Origin: Paramecium pentaurelia
Lineage: Eukaryota > Ciliophora > Oligohymenophorea > Peniculida > Parameciidae
Reading direction: 5' to 3'
Assembly (NCBI GenBank): GCA_905183005.1
Contig: CAJJDO010000001.1
Location: 1,197,744-1,261,743, forward strand
DNA length: 64,000 nt
This document shows positions 47,086 through 59,842 of the stretch, piece after piece (position 1 is the stretch's first letter; each line of letters opens with the position of its first letter). The translations under genes and the position numbers were made by a program. The notes below the pieces were generated by a model. The model saw only the letters and a list, made by a program, of their open reading frames with translations, was not told the origin of the DNA and ran no database searches.

Positions 47086-48106
47086 ATGAATACTTTATAG
47101 GAAAACAGATTATTTGTTTAGCAAATTAAATAGAAACAAGATGAATTTAAAGTATATATTTATCATAGTATAAGAAAACTATTCAATTTCCATTTAAGAA
47201 AGAACCTCCTCTATTGTAGTAGCATAATTTTAATTAGCTTACATCTCCTAATTAAAGAAGAGAACAAACTCCAAATTAAAGAAAGGGCAAGAATGAAAGT
47301 AAGATTATTTTTTTATATTTTAGATGATAATTCATGTTCACCTACTCTTTTTCGAACTCCATAAATTAGTTTACATTATGACTAAAATAAAAAGCATAAT
47401 TAATAGAGTAATAATAGAAGTCGTAATGAGAATGTGTCAAATTACAAAGAAAGAAGAGAGCCAATTAATGACTCTGTCACTAAGGATTACTCAAAAGTAT
47501 TAGAAGAAGTGATGAAAAAATACAGACAACTGAAATCAGAATTATTGACAAAAGATAAGGAAGTGCAGAAGACAAGATTTTATAAAGAAGAATGGTTGAA
47601 AGAAAAGGTTTAGATATATCATGTATGACTATATAGAAACGTAATGAATAATTACAAGAGAGAAACAAGATTTTAAAAACGAAAATGTTAAAAATCATTG
47701 AATTAGTTTAATAAGATTAATTGAAATAGAATGATGATTCGGAGGTAGTATCATTTTATTAAAATTTTAGTCAATAGGGTATAATATCTAGTCTCTAAAC
47801 AGAAAATAAGTATTTACGTTAAATGTTGCATTTATATGATGTTACAGATATTTCAAGTTAATTAGAATAACTTGAAGGAGAATAGGAATAAGAAGTAGTT
47901 TATATTGATAACATTTTGAATGTTTTTCTTGGTGATTTGAAAACAATATAAAAGAATAAAAAAGAAAAGAAAGATAATTAATAATTAGGTACTTATTTGA
48001 TATGAATATTAAAGGTCAATTTAATTCATTATCACTAACAGTTTTGAACAAAGAGTCAAGCTTTGTTGATTTGTCAGAAGATAAACTTTTAATGGAATAA
48101 TCATGA
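47086..48106 (+). CDS. Coiled-coil protein of unknown function (305 aa)
   Basis: Four introns (23, 25, 29, 26 nt) give an exact 305-codon frame. The N-terminal ~100 residues are polar and proline-containing (QFPFKKEPPLLQQ, SPTLFRTPQISLHYDQN). The centre is coiled coil (YSKVLEEVMKKYRQLKSELLTKDKEVQK, ERNKILKTKMLKIIELVQ). The C-terminal part is shorter and acidic (QLEGEQEQEVVYIDNILN) and ends LMEQS. The third intron, beginning GTTTAG, is atypical. No family assigned. Confidence 0.75.
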
Positions 48107-48229
48107 TTTAATATATATATATATATATCTTTACATAATTATCAACAGCATCTTGAATTATTATTTTTAATTGTTATTATAATCTTAAACATTAATCAAA
48201 TATTTATTTTACTTTATAAAATTAATATA

Positions 48230-50508
48230 ATGTAAAATAGAGATGACATGATAAAACAGTTATAGAATCTACAAGACCCATATGTATTGCAACGTTAAAG
48301 GTAACAAGATGTCAAAAGAAAATATGAGTAATTGTTAGCATAAGTCAATTTGATTTATGATGAAGATGGAAAGGAACGTCAATATACAGTTGATTTTCAG
48401 AGATTCATTCATTTTTATAAATTTCTGGCTCGTCGACCAGATAGTGAATAGTCCAATTAATCAGTGATAAACAGATTATAATTATGGGTACCTGATACAA
48501 TAGTGCTGAATGATAGAGAAATGCCAAATTATTGGTTATATTCTGACTCAAGAGGGTATGTATTTAGAACAGATACATTTACATCTAAAAATGTAATTAG
48601 CAAATTAGCCAATTATACATCTCCTGATGAACTAGTAGCAGTTGTTAAAAAATAATAATTTCGCAATATGGAATTAGTAGGTAATGAAATAAAATTGGTT
48701 TGTTGCAGAGATTTATAATCATAAATAAATGCTAATTTTTCAAATCGTATGGATCTTTGTGTAATTCAGAAATTTGTAAAGAGTAATGGACCTAAAGCAT
48801 TTATATGTCGTACTATTTGGAGAAAAGATAAGAATCCATATTGCTATATCATAACAAATAAAGAAGATTACTTCTCATAATCAAATAATCCAAAGACTGA
48901 AATGACAAAATATGCTACAAATGTGAATCTATAAAATTCATGTACTATTGTAAATACATGTCGGGGTAAATATGTTGATGAAACTGTACCATATGTTAAA
49001 AATCTTCTTAATTACATTTATATTCATTTACATATCACTTTTAAAGAATTTTCAGCTGATTTTATAAAAGATGAAAGTGGAATTTGGTGGTTTATAAATG
49101 TAAAGGGATTCATTATAGATAAAAGTCCAGAAAAGATTATGTGGAAATCTATTACTCATTATGGAGAAGAAATAAATGAAGAAGGATAACCTATAATTTA
49201 AGAACGTATATCAACCCCTAAAGCCAAAGTCGCAGATATGTGTTAAAAATAAAAGATTTGCAAGTATTGTGAGTAATCTTATCCAGAATAACATTTATAA
49301 TATAAGATGACTTTAAAAATGATCATTTAAACTGATAAACATTTATATTGGAGAGGTAAAACATTTAATTGGATTGACAGATCTGATGTAACTAATCTTG
49401 AAGTTAGCAATCTTTATCATGAACATAAGGTTTGTAAATAATGTTACACTTTATATAAGGAAACAGAATAACTAATTGAATTATAACTACAATTTAATAA
49501 ATTATTAGGGTTACCTAGTGATTATGATACTATGAATTAAATGTTAACACTTAAAGCAAATCAAATAAATAATGAAACTGTTAAAACTGGATTAGAGGAT
49601 TCTAAATAAATATTCAATATATCTGCTACAAAGTAATTGATACTTAATAATTAATCTATTCCTATGATTCATAATACTGTCATCAAAAATTTGAATAGAT
49701 TTAGATTTATGATTTTAATTCATTCCATAAGAGATGTTCCTTAAAATGTTGATTTATCTAAACATTATTATATTGAATGCAATATATTTGATTAGAAATT
49801 CAAAATCAAATTAGATTTAATATAAGGTTAGTTATTTGATAAAGGTTATTTCTTAACATTAAATCGTATGCGATTATATTATTTCTTTAGTGATCAACGT
49901 AAAGGTTGGATAGATTATGTAAATCAATTAAAAGTACTGCCTATGTATTTATACTAAGAGAACACAAGAATTGGTACATTGGAACTAGAACTCTAAGATT
50001 TATTATCTGAACGAGTCATAAGAAGAGAATTCCTTAAGGTTTTTAGTGTAAAAGATTGTTATCCAATATTGAGTTGGTCATTAAATGTAATCGATGTTTA
50101 GTAATGTAGTTAACATTAGGGCTTGTTGATTCTGGACCAGTTAATGTTACAAGAATTAAGTTACAAGATCATTTTGGAATTTCATTACCAAATCCTGATT
50201 ATTGCACTTGTGAACCTTTGCCTGCTGAATGGATGACCATATTAAATCAAAAAAAAGATGTTGAGTAATCTAGATTTGAAAGATAAATGACTGCATAAAC
50301 TTTAAAAAGGGTTTCCACAGCTCATGCTAAATTGCAGAAGAGTAAATTTGAAGGATCTTCACTATAATAAGAAATGGAGTCTTTCAATGATTCAACAAAA
50401 GAATTATATAGTTAATTAAATTTAAAGAAAGAAATTTAATTATATGAAGTAGATGAAGAAGAACGTAAATAAAAGAAAAGAAGACACTTTTAATAATATG
50501 ATTTATGA
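48230..50508 (+). CDS. Conserved-looking protein with Cys-pair zinc site and C2-like domain (751 aa)
   Basis: One 23-nt intron near the 3' end gives an exact 751-codon frame. The N-terminal ~330 residues look like a folded domain: YTVDFQRFIHFYKFLARRP, LQLWVPDTIVLNDREMPNYW, DESGIWWFINVKGFIID. Two Cys pairs (KICKYCEQSYPEQH and HKVCKQCYTLY) about 70 residues apart could bind zinc. Residues ~470-560 (RFRFMILIHSIRDVPQNVDL, HYYIECNIFDQKFKIKLD) resemble a C2 domain. The end is basic. I do not recognise the family. The WWFINVK segment and C2-like part recall ciliary and centriolar proteins, but that is inference. The TGA is 21 bp from the convergent gene. Confidence 0.75.
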
Positions 50509-50529
50509 TATAGTATTTTTTGTTAATTA

Positions 50530-52449
50530 TCATAATGTTATAATCAAACCCAATTTCTTAAAATCAGTAATCTTCTATTTTACATTTCTAGCATTTATCT
50601 TATTTTATGAAACAATTATATTCTTAAGATGAATACCAATCAATCCATTTTAATATAACTAGAATAATGTGTCAATACTTTTATCAGTTAATGAGTTTTA
50701 TGATAAATTCACACTCTAAATATTATCATTTTATGACAAAGCTAAATTATATCAATAAATTAATTATATACCCTTAAATAATTACAAGAGTTGATCATCC
50801 AATAATTTAGATTTCATAATTTTTACACTTTTAACCTTCCAATGCTTTATTTCATTTCCTAAAACTACCAACATATCTTTTTCTAAATTATTGAATTCTG
50901 CCACATCTGTTTTACCTTTTCTTAATTCATCCATATACAATTATAATTTCATTGGAACTTAAGATTTCTTTCTGCAAATTGAAGCTCTATTACTTTCCTA
51001 CTATTTTAAATTACTACTTTACAATTGGTGATAAAGCTGGATCACAATTTTCAGTATTCATTTAATTTGTAGGAGTGGCACTTCTAAAAACTCTCTTAAT
51101 TTAATTAACAGGTTCTGCTTCATTTGCAAATGTGGCACTAACATCATTTAATAAATCAGTTTCTTCTATAGATTATTGTATTGAAAAAGAACCCAATAAA
51201 TAAGGTGATTATTGAGATTAGTTATTATTATTATGATTATTATTGGAAATCATTAATTCAGGACCTTCAATTATTTTACAAAAATCTTCAAATTTTAATG
51301 CATTCCAATTAAATTTTACATTAATTTCTAAACCAATTAGTTGATCTCTTTTGGCTATAATCTATGATTAATTTTTCTTTATTTCTCTTATTTAATTAAT
51401 AAATACTCTTACTATTAGAGTTAAAGTCCATTGGTTCTCAAACTATCAGTAAGATTAAGTAATTCCCAATATTTAACTTGTTCTGTAAATTATTCAAAAG
51501 CACTTTATGCTAATTTAATCCAAGATTGACATTCCTTCTCTATATGAATAGTATTGTTCCACCAATCACTAAACTTATTGATATTATTCGATGTAGCAAT
51601 CATTATTTAAGATACTAACTAAAATTAGAAAAAGTATACACTTACAATTTTTTCTTTTTAATCAATTTTATCTCTCAATTCTAAAAATTCCTTCTTTAAT
51701 TTATCAACAGCAATTCTTTACATTTCTGAAACTTACATTTAGAAATCCTATTCATGTTTTGTTCTAGAAATAGACTATGATTCTTTATGAATTCTCTCAA
51801 CCATTTCTGTAAGTTCCTATGCTTTCATCTCTAAAAGTGAAATAATATCCTCTTCACTATATATATAATGTCCTTTATGACTTCCAAATAAAGCACAATT
51901 TGTACAAATCATAGTTTAACATTGAAGACAAACAACTTCAAGTTGTCTACGATGAGTTTAACACAATTTTCCTGAATTATAAGAATAATTAAGAGAACCA
52001 AAACTATCATCTTGATCTCTAAATCGTTTTAAATTTAATTTTTAAGGTTTTTTTACAGAAGTTGCCAATTCATCCAAAAAATTACTATCAATACTTGTTT
52101 CATCTGATGGCCATTCTTCAAAAGTTTGATTATTCATTTTCGATTCTAAATTTATTGGACGAAGATTCTTTGATTTTTATAATTAAAGGATTCTCAATAG
52201 GCTCTGATTGAGAGGAAAGTCATCCAGTTTCAATTAATTTTATTTGATTTGTTATAACTAATTTTAAAATAGAAACACTACTTAAGTCAAATCATTTTAT
52301 AAATGTATAATCTTATCAGCCTCAATAGTCTAGTCAACAATTTATTATACACACAATTAACAAATAGTATCTCCTGTATTTGGAATCAAGCGAGGCCATC
52401 TTATACAGATGTCTAAGTCTTGCCCGCAAATTGAACATAAGAGTTCCAT
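50530..52449 (-). CDS. RING-like/B-box protein with LRR-like C-terminus (596 aa)
   Basis: Five introns (24, 27, 26, 22, 30 nt) give an exact 596-codon frame. The N-terminal Cys domain reads LLCSICGQDLDICIRWPRLIPNTGDTICQLCVQQI. It has the RING outline (C-x2-C ... T-x-C-x2-C), but where RINGs have CGHT this has NTGDT, losing a Cys and His. A B-box follows near residue 175 (LCQTHRRQLEVVCLQCQTMICTNCALFGSHKGH). Then come a coiled coil (LLEMKAQELTEMVERIHKES) and an Asn/Ser/Gln-rich linker. The last ~60 residues (DNIQSVNLSQNSLTDKSIDTL, IIVSQNKIN) look like a leucine-rich repeat. This TRIM-like protein probably lacks canonical RING activity. An internal Met at 52137 also fits as a start of a shorter form without the RING. 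Confidence 0.82.
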
Positions 52450-52657
52450 AACGATTTAATTTTAAATTTTATAGAATATTATTAATTATTCATCACTATT
52501 TTATAATAGTGTTATCGTTTTTTATGTATATATTATGTGTCTTTACATATTTATAATCTTATGATTCTCAAGAAATAGACCATTAGGTTGTAATTTAAAA
52601 TAACTCATATTTGATATATTCAAATCATGTGTTAAGCAATATAAATTTTATTTTCTA

Positions 52658-55055
52658 ATGTAAGACGATCGAGTTAGATACATGTATGACTTTTAATTCA
52701 TAAAAGGAATTCTGTGTATTCTGAACATAGAAAGGATCTTTCTAAAAACATGGACGTTGTGTGTTTTGCAATGGCAGTTGAGTTGGACAGATTAGTACAA
52801 GAAAACAATTTGCTTAAAGAGGAAGTCAAGGAAATCTCAAATCTTAGAGTTGATCGACTAAATTATGAAAAGCAAATTGGAGATTTGATGAACAGGTTGT
52901 AATAGCTCACAGCTGAAAATGATATGCTAAAACGGGATAATGACAAATTGAAAACTCAACTAAATTCAACTAATCTAAGAGCCTAATAACTGGAGGGATA
53001 AGTAAATCACTTTTAATAAGAAATTCAGTTGGTCTCCAATAAATTAGAAAACATTACTGGAGGAGATGGTGGTATATAAAATAGTATGATCTTATGTTTT
53101 AGATTTTGACATTGAAGCATTAAAATAAAAGGCTGAGTTGTTGGATAGTTTAGCTAAAGATGGACAATCAATGGAGGATTTATCAGATTTATTGGATTCT
53201 CTTAGAGAAAAAGCAGAAAAATATGATCATCATTTAGAGTTATTAAATGGAAGAGATCTTGAAGATGTGTTAAGTGATCTTGATGAATTAGAAAAATTAA
53301 GGAAACTAGTTAAAGAACTTTAAACAAAAGTGAGTGATTTGTAGAAGGAATTAGATGCATTAAGAAAGAAATCAAAAGAATTGGATGATATGAAAAAGAA
53401 ATTGGGTGATGATCCTAATAAAGAAGTTGATAAATTAAGAAAATAATAAAAAGATTAAGAAGATCTAAAAAAGAAACTTGCTGATGCTTTGAAAGAAATT
53501 GAATAATTAAAAAAATTATTAAATGATAAAAATGTTGAATGCAATAAGTTAGGTTAATAGGTTGCTTAACTTACTTAAGATAATTAAGTTAAAGATTAAA
53601 GAATTTAGGAATTGGAAAGATATGCTCAATAATACTAAGAATTACAAATTAAAGTCAATAAATTGGAATAAGAATTAGAGAATCTATAAAGATAATTAAG
53701 GGATAAGAACCAATAATTAGAAGATAAAACTAGATTGATTGATACATTAAATAGAGAAATATAATAATTGAAAGCTGAATTATAAAGATTAAAAGATTAG
53801 ATCGCTAATTTAGAAAGAGAAAAATAACAATTATTGTAATAATTACAATAAATGCAAAATTAACTTTCTTAATTATCAGATTAATTAAGAAATTCTTAAG
53901 CATAATTACAATAGTTAAATTCAATTGCTAATCAAAATGATGATGAGAAAGAGAAGTATGAATTAGAAATAGATGAATTAAAAAATGAAATTGATTCACT
54001 TAAAGAATAAATTGAAGAATTAAATGATGAAATAGCAAAATTAAAAAGAAAGATATCAGAATAAGATGATTAGATTGATTCATAAACAAAAACTATTTCT
54101 AATAAAATTGCAAGAATTAAAGAATTAGAAGATTTATTGAATCAAAAAGAAAAAGCTATCAAAGAACAAGAAATTAAAATAAAGAAATTACCTGGCTCTA
54201 GTGTTGTTGTTGGTGGTGGAAGAGGAGGATAATCTGGATAAGTAGGATAAGGAGGTTCTGATGTTATCAACAAATCCATTTCCAATTAATTGTAAGGAGG
54301 AACAGGTTAACCTGGTAGCTTTGGATCTAAAAGTGGACTTGGAGGCTTAGGATAAGGAGATGAATCTTAAAGTACAGTATAGTTGAGTCAATATTAAAAT
54401 GTTTTATTGGCTTATTTATTGATTGCTGCTGAAAATGAAAGAATTAGCGAGGCCTTAAGAAATACAGTTCAAGATTATGAATAAGTATTAGTTGATTTAA
54501 GAAATGCTGAAGGAGAGATTTCTTATTTAAAAAAATCTATATCAGATTTATAGACTTAAATTAATGATGTAATAATTAATTAATTTTTAGCTTCGATTCT
54601 AATTGGATGAGGCCAGAAGAAAGGCTATGAATAACGATGAAATAGAAAAATTAAAAAGATAATTAACAGAATATGAAAATAAATTAGCATTATTATCTAT
54701 GGAATTATAAAGATAGAAAACAGTTTCAGGTTCAGGAAAATAAGGAGCCTCCTAATAATTGATTTCATAATAAAATACATTTGGATATGAAGATAAATAG
54801 ATTAATTTTGATTAATAGTATAGATCACCAAAAGGATCACAAAGAAATGTAAATATCAATGGTGATGATGATTCTTGGAGATTAAAAAAAATTATTGAAG
54901 ATTAATTATGTTTAATAGTTCTTATGTCAGCTGAGCTTGAAACCTTGAGATCTTAAGAGCAGTCCAATTAAAGATTAAGTTCATCAGGAATATAGAGATC
55001 CACAATCTAAACCAGTTAAGTTTAGGTAGGATATGGAAAAAGTACAATATATTGA
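52658..55055 (+). CDS. 777-aa coiled-coil protein with Gly-rich hinge and three related helix motifs
   Basis: Three introns (23, 19, 22 nt) give an exact 777-codon frame. The first intron (52684-52706) splits the codon of Met9, so exon 1 encodes only eight full codons. The N-terminal 100 residues and 130-500 are coiled coil (LVQENNLLKEEVKEI, LEDVLSDLDELEKLRKLVKEL and long Gln-rich heptads). A Gly/Gln hinge (SSVVVGGGRGGQSGQ) follows near residue 510, then a second coil (LRNAEGEISYLKKSI) and a charged tail. A short helix motif recurs: CFAMAVELDRL near residue 24, LLIAAENERI near 585 and LIVLMSAELETL near 740. No enzymatic motif. A filament or cortical structural protein is plausible. Confidence 0.82.
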
Positions 55056-55136
55056 ATAATCATATATTGAAACAACAATAAATTATAAATATTTAGGTTG
55101 TATTATGTATAATTTCAACTTTTTTTCTTTGAAGAT

Positions 55137-56210
55137 TCATATAGGCTTTGTGATAATAATCTAGAATAAAGTCGGATAGTACCTGTCTGTATTTGAGTAA
55201 AAATTAGATTGGTTTTTCAGTTTTTCCTATGTTTAGTCCAAAAACAGGCATTTACGTGATTTATTTTCACTGAAAAATAATTAATCAATTTGAGCCTAAG
55301 AGGATGTACATTCGCTTTTTAATCGTCCATTATTGTATGGTAAGGCTTTCTCTTATAATTCTTTTGGTTAATTAATAATATGGAGATGAGATTAATGCAT
55401 ATGTTTAGGAGCCTTCTAATAATTCTATTAAACTTATTCTTATTATAGGTTTTGATTAAGAATTTATGAACTCCAAATTATTGGTTATTTTTCTTACTTA
55501 AAAACAGGCTTCTTGATGTCATTAAAATCTTACGCACATAGAGCTAAAAGTTTAATCATTTGATTTTTTTACATCTTTGCTTGCTTTCCTTAAATTCAAG
55601 ATTTTATGAAATATAAATCCTAATAGATTGTAGTTCTAGAGATGCTTCTGCTTGACAAGCTATTCTTAGTTTGTCTAGAGCATCAGATAAGATCAAGATT
55701 TCTTTGCAAATCAGAGAAAACTTCTAAAATTGAGCAGCTTCTCTTCTTTATAGCTAACCCTAAATATCAGAAATATCTAATTCCTTAACAAGAGAATCTA
55801 TGGTCCATGATGTATAACATTTTTTAGATATGTCTGCAATGTGATCAACAGCTTTATGAAATGGATTGTGGCTCTTCTTTATTTTATCCTTTAATTCTAT
55901 GCATCTCTTCTTCACTATTTGAATGATGTCAACTTAAGCAATATGTATTAGTTATTCAATAGAGTTGTTAATTCCTTCTGCATTCTAAACATCCTAGATT
56001 CTTTAGACTAGAGAGTCACTATGATTAAGAGATACATAATCACTTTGTAATAATGTTTTCGAATTCTTTAATTTAAAGAACTTTAGAGTCGTGTTGTTTA
56101 TGATCCCAAGCACATGATTTGCAAATCAATCTCTAATCTGGGCAATCCTTAAGAGTACATACAAATTCTATTGGGTTCCTGTATTCGCAAATGCATAATC
56201 GATGATTCAT
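55137..56210 (-). CDS. B-box-type zinc-finger protein (339 aa)
   Basis: Two introns (25 and 29 nt) give an exact 339-codon frame. Residues 6-50 read LCICEYRNPIEFVCTLKDCPDQRLICKSCAWDHKQHD, a B-box with C..C..C-x2-C..H..H in order. The rest is helical (DIIQIVKKRCIELKDKIKKS, KFSLICKEILILSDALDKLR) and becomes Gln/Asn-rich and basic at the end. The first intron starts GTGATT rather than the usual GTA. It is one of three B-box genes in the window, all on the minus strand, but the sequences outside the finger are not alike. Confidence 0.8.
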
Positions 56211-56371
56211 AAATATATTATATAAAAATAAGTCAAATCAAAATCTCCAACTCCTTTTATAAAAAAATCCTGCATCTTAGCAATCTCAAATGGCTTAGTC
56301 CCCTTAAATTTTAATAGAATCAGAGTACTCTCTTTTGGTTGAATCTAGCAACAAAAAATTAATCGAAATCT

Positions 56372-57312
56372 ATGCATGAATTCACCAACCAAGAAAAAAA
56401 AACTCCACATTAGTTTAAATAAGGAAAAAATAGCTTTTCTAAACCATAGAAGGTTTAGATTTTTAATACAAATAATGGGTATTTTTTTAATGAATCATTC
56501 TCATAAATAACCTTAAAATTATACGAATTAAAAGGAACATTAGTTGAAACCTAATAATTCAAAAAATAACTATTTGATGACGAAAATTATATAAAGTTTT
56601 CTAATAAATTGTAACAACTACTAAATTATCAATTTCAATTAAATAGAGAAGCAATAAGCTCCCTCCAAAGATAATTTCAATAAATTTTGGAAAACCAAGC
56701 ATCAAAAAAGGCAACTACATCTTTCTAATAAAATCAATCCAATAGTTCTATGAAAATTACTACTTCTAAGATTTATGTCCAACGTTCAGTTGATGATATG
56801 CAGTAATAAACTTTTAGTTTTTTTTATACTTCTAAAGAATCAAAAAACCCAGTTAATCTGCTTTGTTAAGGAAAAATTTTTGATTAATAAATAAAAATGA
56901 ATTAAAATACCCTCTCTCCTAAAGTGCAGTACATTAAACTTGATCAATATTCCTTAATTTGAAAAGTTTATCTCAATGTAAAAATATAATGGGCGTAGTT
57001 CATTAAAAACCAATGATAAACTGAAAAAAATTCATAAGAATCATAAATCATTTAGTAATCACACCAATATGAAACAAGAACATATATTGTTGCAGCAGAC
57101 TAATAAACGCCATTTATAATATCAAAACGTGGATCTCGAGTTGTAAAACCAAAAGAAAGACATTCTGAAGAATAGGAGAAAAAAAATAAAAACTTATAAA
57201 AGAAGCAGAAGGTTAGTATTTAAAATAAGAAAATAATCTCAAAGAGCAATTTATTTTGAAATAAGAAATTGAATTACTGAATGTGATTATTTAGCATCTA
57301 ACAAAAAAATGA
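56372..57312 (+). CDS. Poorly resolved coiled-coil gene, possibly decaying
   Basis: The ATG at 56372 opens a clear coding stretch of about 190 codons (FNTNNGYFFNESFSQITLKLYEL, NREAISSLQRQFQQILENQ) ending at TGA near 56961. Further coding-like stretches follow in other frames (ETRTYIVAADQQTPFIISKRG near 57075-57135; YLKQENNLKEQFILKQEIELL near 57220-57290) up to TGA at 57310. A 43-nt intron before the second part is possible but long for this genome, and the remaining joins lack good introns. It may be a real gene with unusual splicing or one accumulating frameshifts. No family recognised. Confidence 0.45.
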
Positions 57313-57468
57313 AAACTCTATATCTATTTATTACTAAACCTATTTTCAATTCAATTTACATCATCCTTATTATTGTAAATTATCATAATTCAATATATGA
57401 ATACTAAAATGGTGATTGTTAACCTATCACTTGAATTAAAATTTTGATTATCTTGATTTTATTATATT

Positions 57469-58483
57469 TCAATTATTTAATGTGTGTAATCTTTATTAAG
57501 TTATACACTATAAAGTAGAAAGTTTGAATCGGTCAACAATAACTTTTCTTCCAGATTTATTTACATCGAATACAGGATCATTACCTTCAGTACTTAACAC
57601 TCTTTTTTTTAGGAGTATATCATTAAATGTTTTACATTTTGTTGTATTACTTTTTTCCTAAAATTAATAAGTTTTTTATTTACCTACATCTACCATATTA
57701 AGCCAGCTATATAATTTTTTTAATTCTCAATTTATTCACCCAAGTTCGATATTTTTTTTTTTTACTTTTCCTTATCAAATGTTTTAGTAAGATCATATCT
57801 CATTAACTTTTTTTTCAATTCTTTCATTTCTTAATTAAGCTCCTCATTTTTTTCTGATAATTATTTATATTACTCTTCCCAAATATTTATATATTATTTA
57901 CCTATTATTTTGTAATACTTTAGAAATGTATCTCTTATTATTACAACTAATTTAAAAGATCTTATTGATTTGGCAATTTTGGTTTATAAAGTTACTCATA
58001 TGAACAATCATCTTAGACTGCGATTCTGGCAAATTCTTTTTCATAGAGTTCAAATTCTGTGAAAAATGTTAATAACTTAGTCAGCTTAAGAAATAACCTC
58101 AAGTTCTTCATTTTTAAATCATCTATTTAGTTTTTTAGCTATTCTACCAATCTATGATCTTCAATCTCTTCAAAATCTAATTTTTTATGTTATGGATGTT
58201 ATTAATATTAATTTTAAAGATTATTAATTGTAGCACTGTAACTACGAATTATTATTTCTTATTCAGCTATTATTTTATCTTTTTCATCATTTTTTTTCTC
58301 AAGTGCCGCAATCTTAACATTTGCGTTAATTAAGTTTTAATAATCTTCTTCAATTTGCTCTTTCAGTTTTTCTTATTTCATTTACAATTATTTTTCTACT
58401 AATTCTAAAAATTCTGCTTTTTGTCTAATGAATTTATGTTCTAGTTCTACTTTTATTGATTTTCTTAATCTATTTGTCTCCAT
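57469..58483 (-). CDS. Coiled-coil protein of unknown function (about 320 aa)
   Basis: Starts METNRLRKSIKVELEHKFIRQKAEFLELVEKQ and is mostly coiled coil (LEKKNDEKDKIIAEQEIII, QLSEKNEELNQEMKELKKKL). The C-terminal part is less helical and ends near NDPVFDVNKSGRKVIVDRF plus a short tail. Introns: a 24-nt one after the WQM-type segment is clear. Around 57880-57935 the join can be made either by a 17-nt or by a 44-nt intron in the same phase. Function unknown. Confidence 0.65.
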
Positions 58484-58766
58484 TAATTTTTTTATTAATA
58501 ATTTTTCTATTTTAGAACAATACTTAAATATCAATTTTAATTAGAAATAAATTAAGAAATATATGCCTTGATGTCATTTTGATGAAATTTATGTATTGTT
58601 TTCAAGTTATATATTTTAATAATAAATCTTCGTTGATCTTTTTACCTTCGTAAGCATTCATGATTATGAATTAAAAAGAATAGTAAGTTCAGTTTGAAAT
58701 TTATTTATAATTAAATAATTCATTAATTCATTTATCTATATAAAAATAAAAATATTCATAAAATAT
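58484..58766. other. Divergent spacer, no gene seen
   Basis: 283 bp between the minus-strand coiled-coil gene and the ankyrin-type gene. AT-rich, with a tract like AAATATTCATAAAATATATG before the ATG. No other feature. Confidence 0.5.
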
Positions 58767-59828
58767 ATGTCGAAAATTGATTGGGAATAAAAACTCAAAT
58801 AATATCATGCCTTAAAAGATAGAAAATCGATTACCAATATGCTCTAAATTAAAACCAAAATTATAAGATTATCACCATCCTTAGGATCATCAACAAGAGC
58901 TGGAACTGAAAGAAATTCTTTTAGACATAGGAGATTAAAGACTCCAATCGATGATGGAATATAGTTAATAAAAACTAGTAAATCGTAATAAGTATGTAAA
59001 GATAATTGAGGAGGTATCTCCATTAAAAGATGTTTGTCCTTGGAACACTTAGACACCATTACAGAAATTCATGAAAATTGATAAGGCCACAGATAAAGAA
59101 AAAAAAGTTTTACAGTAATTTATATGCAATAAATGGCTAAAAGAAGTGATATTAAAAAAAAGCATTCATGTAGCTATTCCTAAAGAATCTGAAGAAGAGA
59201 AGAGAATTAGATTATAAGAATTTGAAACATCAGAACATCATCGATAATTAAGAATATAGCAATCTTTAACTCCATGCATGAGTAAAATGGAGAAGGTTTT
59301 TTGCAAAATAAAAATCTTTTGTAAATTAGCAAGTTAGCGAGGAATACCTTTAAGTGATTAAATCAGAATTAATAACGATTATCGTCGACTTGTGTTTTTT
59401 GTACATTTTCGAAATGAAGATTACAAGATATGTGATTAAATGATCAATTCAGATCCTCAAATAAAAAATGCAATTGATATGGTATAAGTTACCTCAATTT
59501 AAAGTAAGGTGATAGACCTTTACATATTGCAGTTAGAAGAAATAATTTGAGATAATTAACATATATATTAAGTAAGTAGCCTGATTTAGAAGCAATCAAT
59601 TTTTATGAATAGACGGCGCTCAATTTAGCGATATTATTAAAGCATTTTGAAATCTAAAAAGTATTTTTATGAGATAAAAAGATTCTTTTAGTTTATGGAT
59701 GTAGTCCTTGGAAGATATTCAAACCAAATAAATTAGTAAGGACAGCTATTCTTTATAGGATGAGAATGATATGTGAGCATACATAATTGTACGATGAATT
59801 GGCCTATTGCTTGAATATAATTAATTGA
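58767..59828 (+). CDS. Ankyrin-repeat-type protein (331 aa)
   Basis: Three introns (22, 23, 21 nt) give an exact 331-codon frame. The N-terminal ~190 residues are basic with no clear fold (LSPSLGSSTRAGTERNSF, KFMKIDKATDKEKKVLQQF). The C-terminal ~120 residues contain ankyrin-type helices: GDRPLHIAVRRNNLRQLTYIL, QTALNLAILLKHFEIQKILLVYG, VRTAILYRMRMICEHTQ. The stop is TGA at 59826. The opposite-strand open frame at 58844-59059 is a shadow of this coding region. Confidence 0.7.
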
Positions 59829-59842
59829 TATTTTATTATTTT

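Noticed and set aside
52714..52902. Gene start at GTG 52714 (MYSEHRKD)
   Set aside because: A 23-nt intron at 52684-52706 links this exon to an ATG at 52658 and yields an exact codon count, so no GTG start is needed.
53138..53323. Short plus-strand ORF MLDSLAKDGQSM
   Set aside because: Internal part of the 777-residue coiled-coil protein, ended only by a TAA that is read as glutamine.
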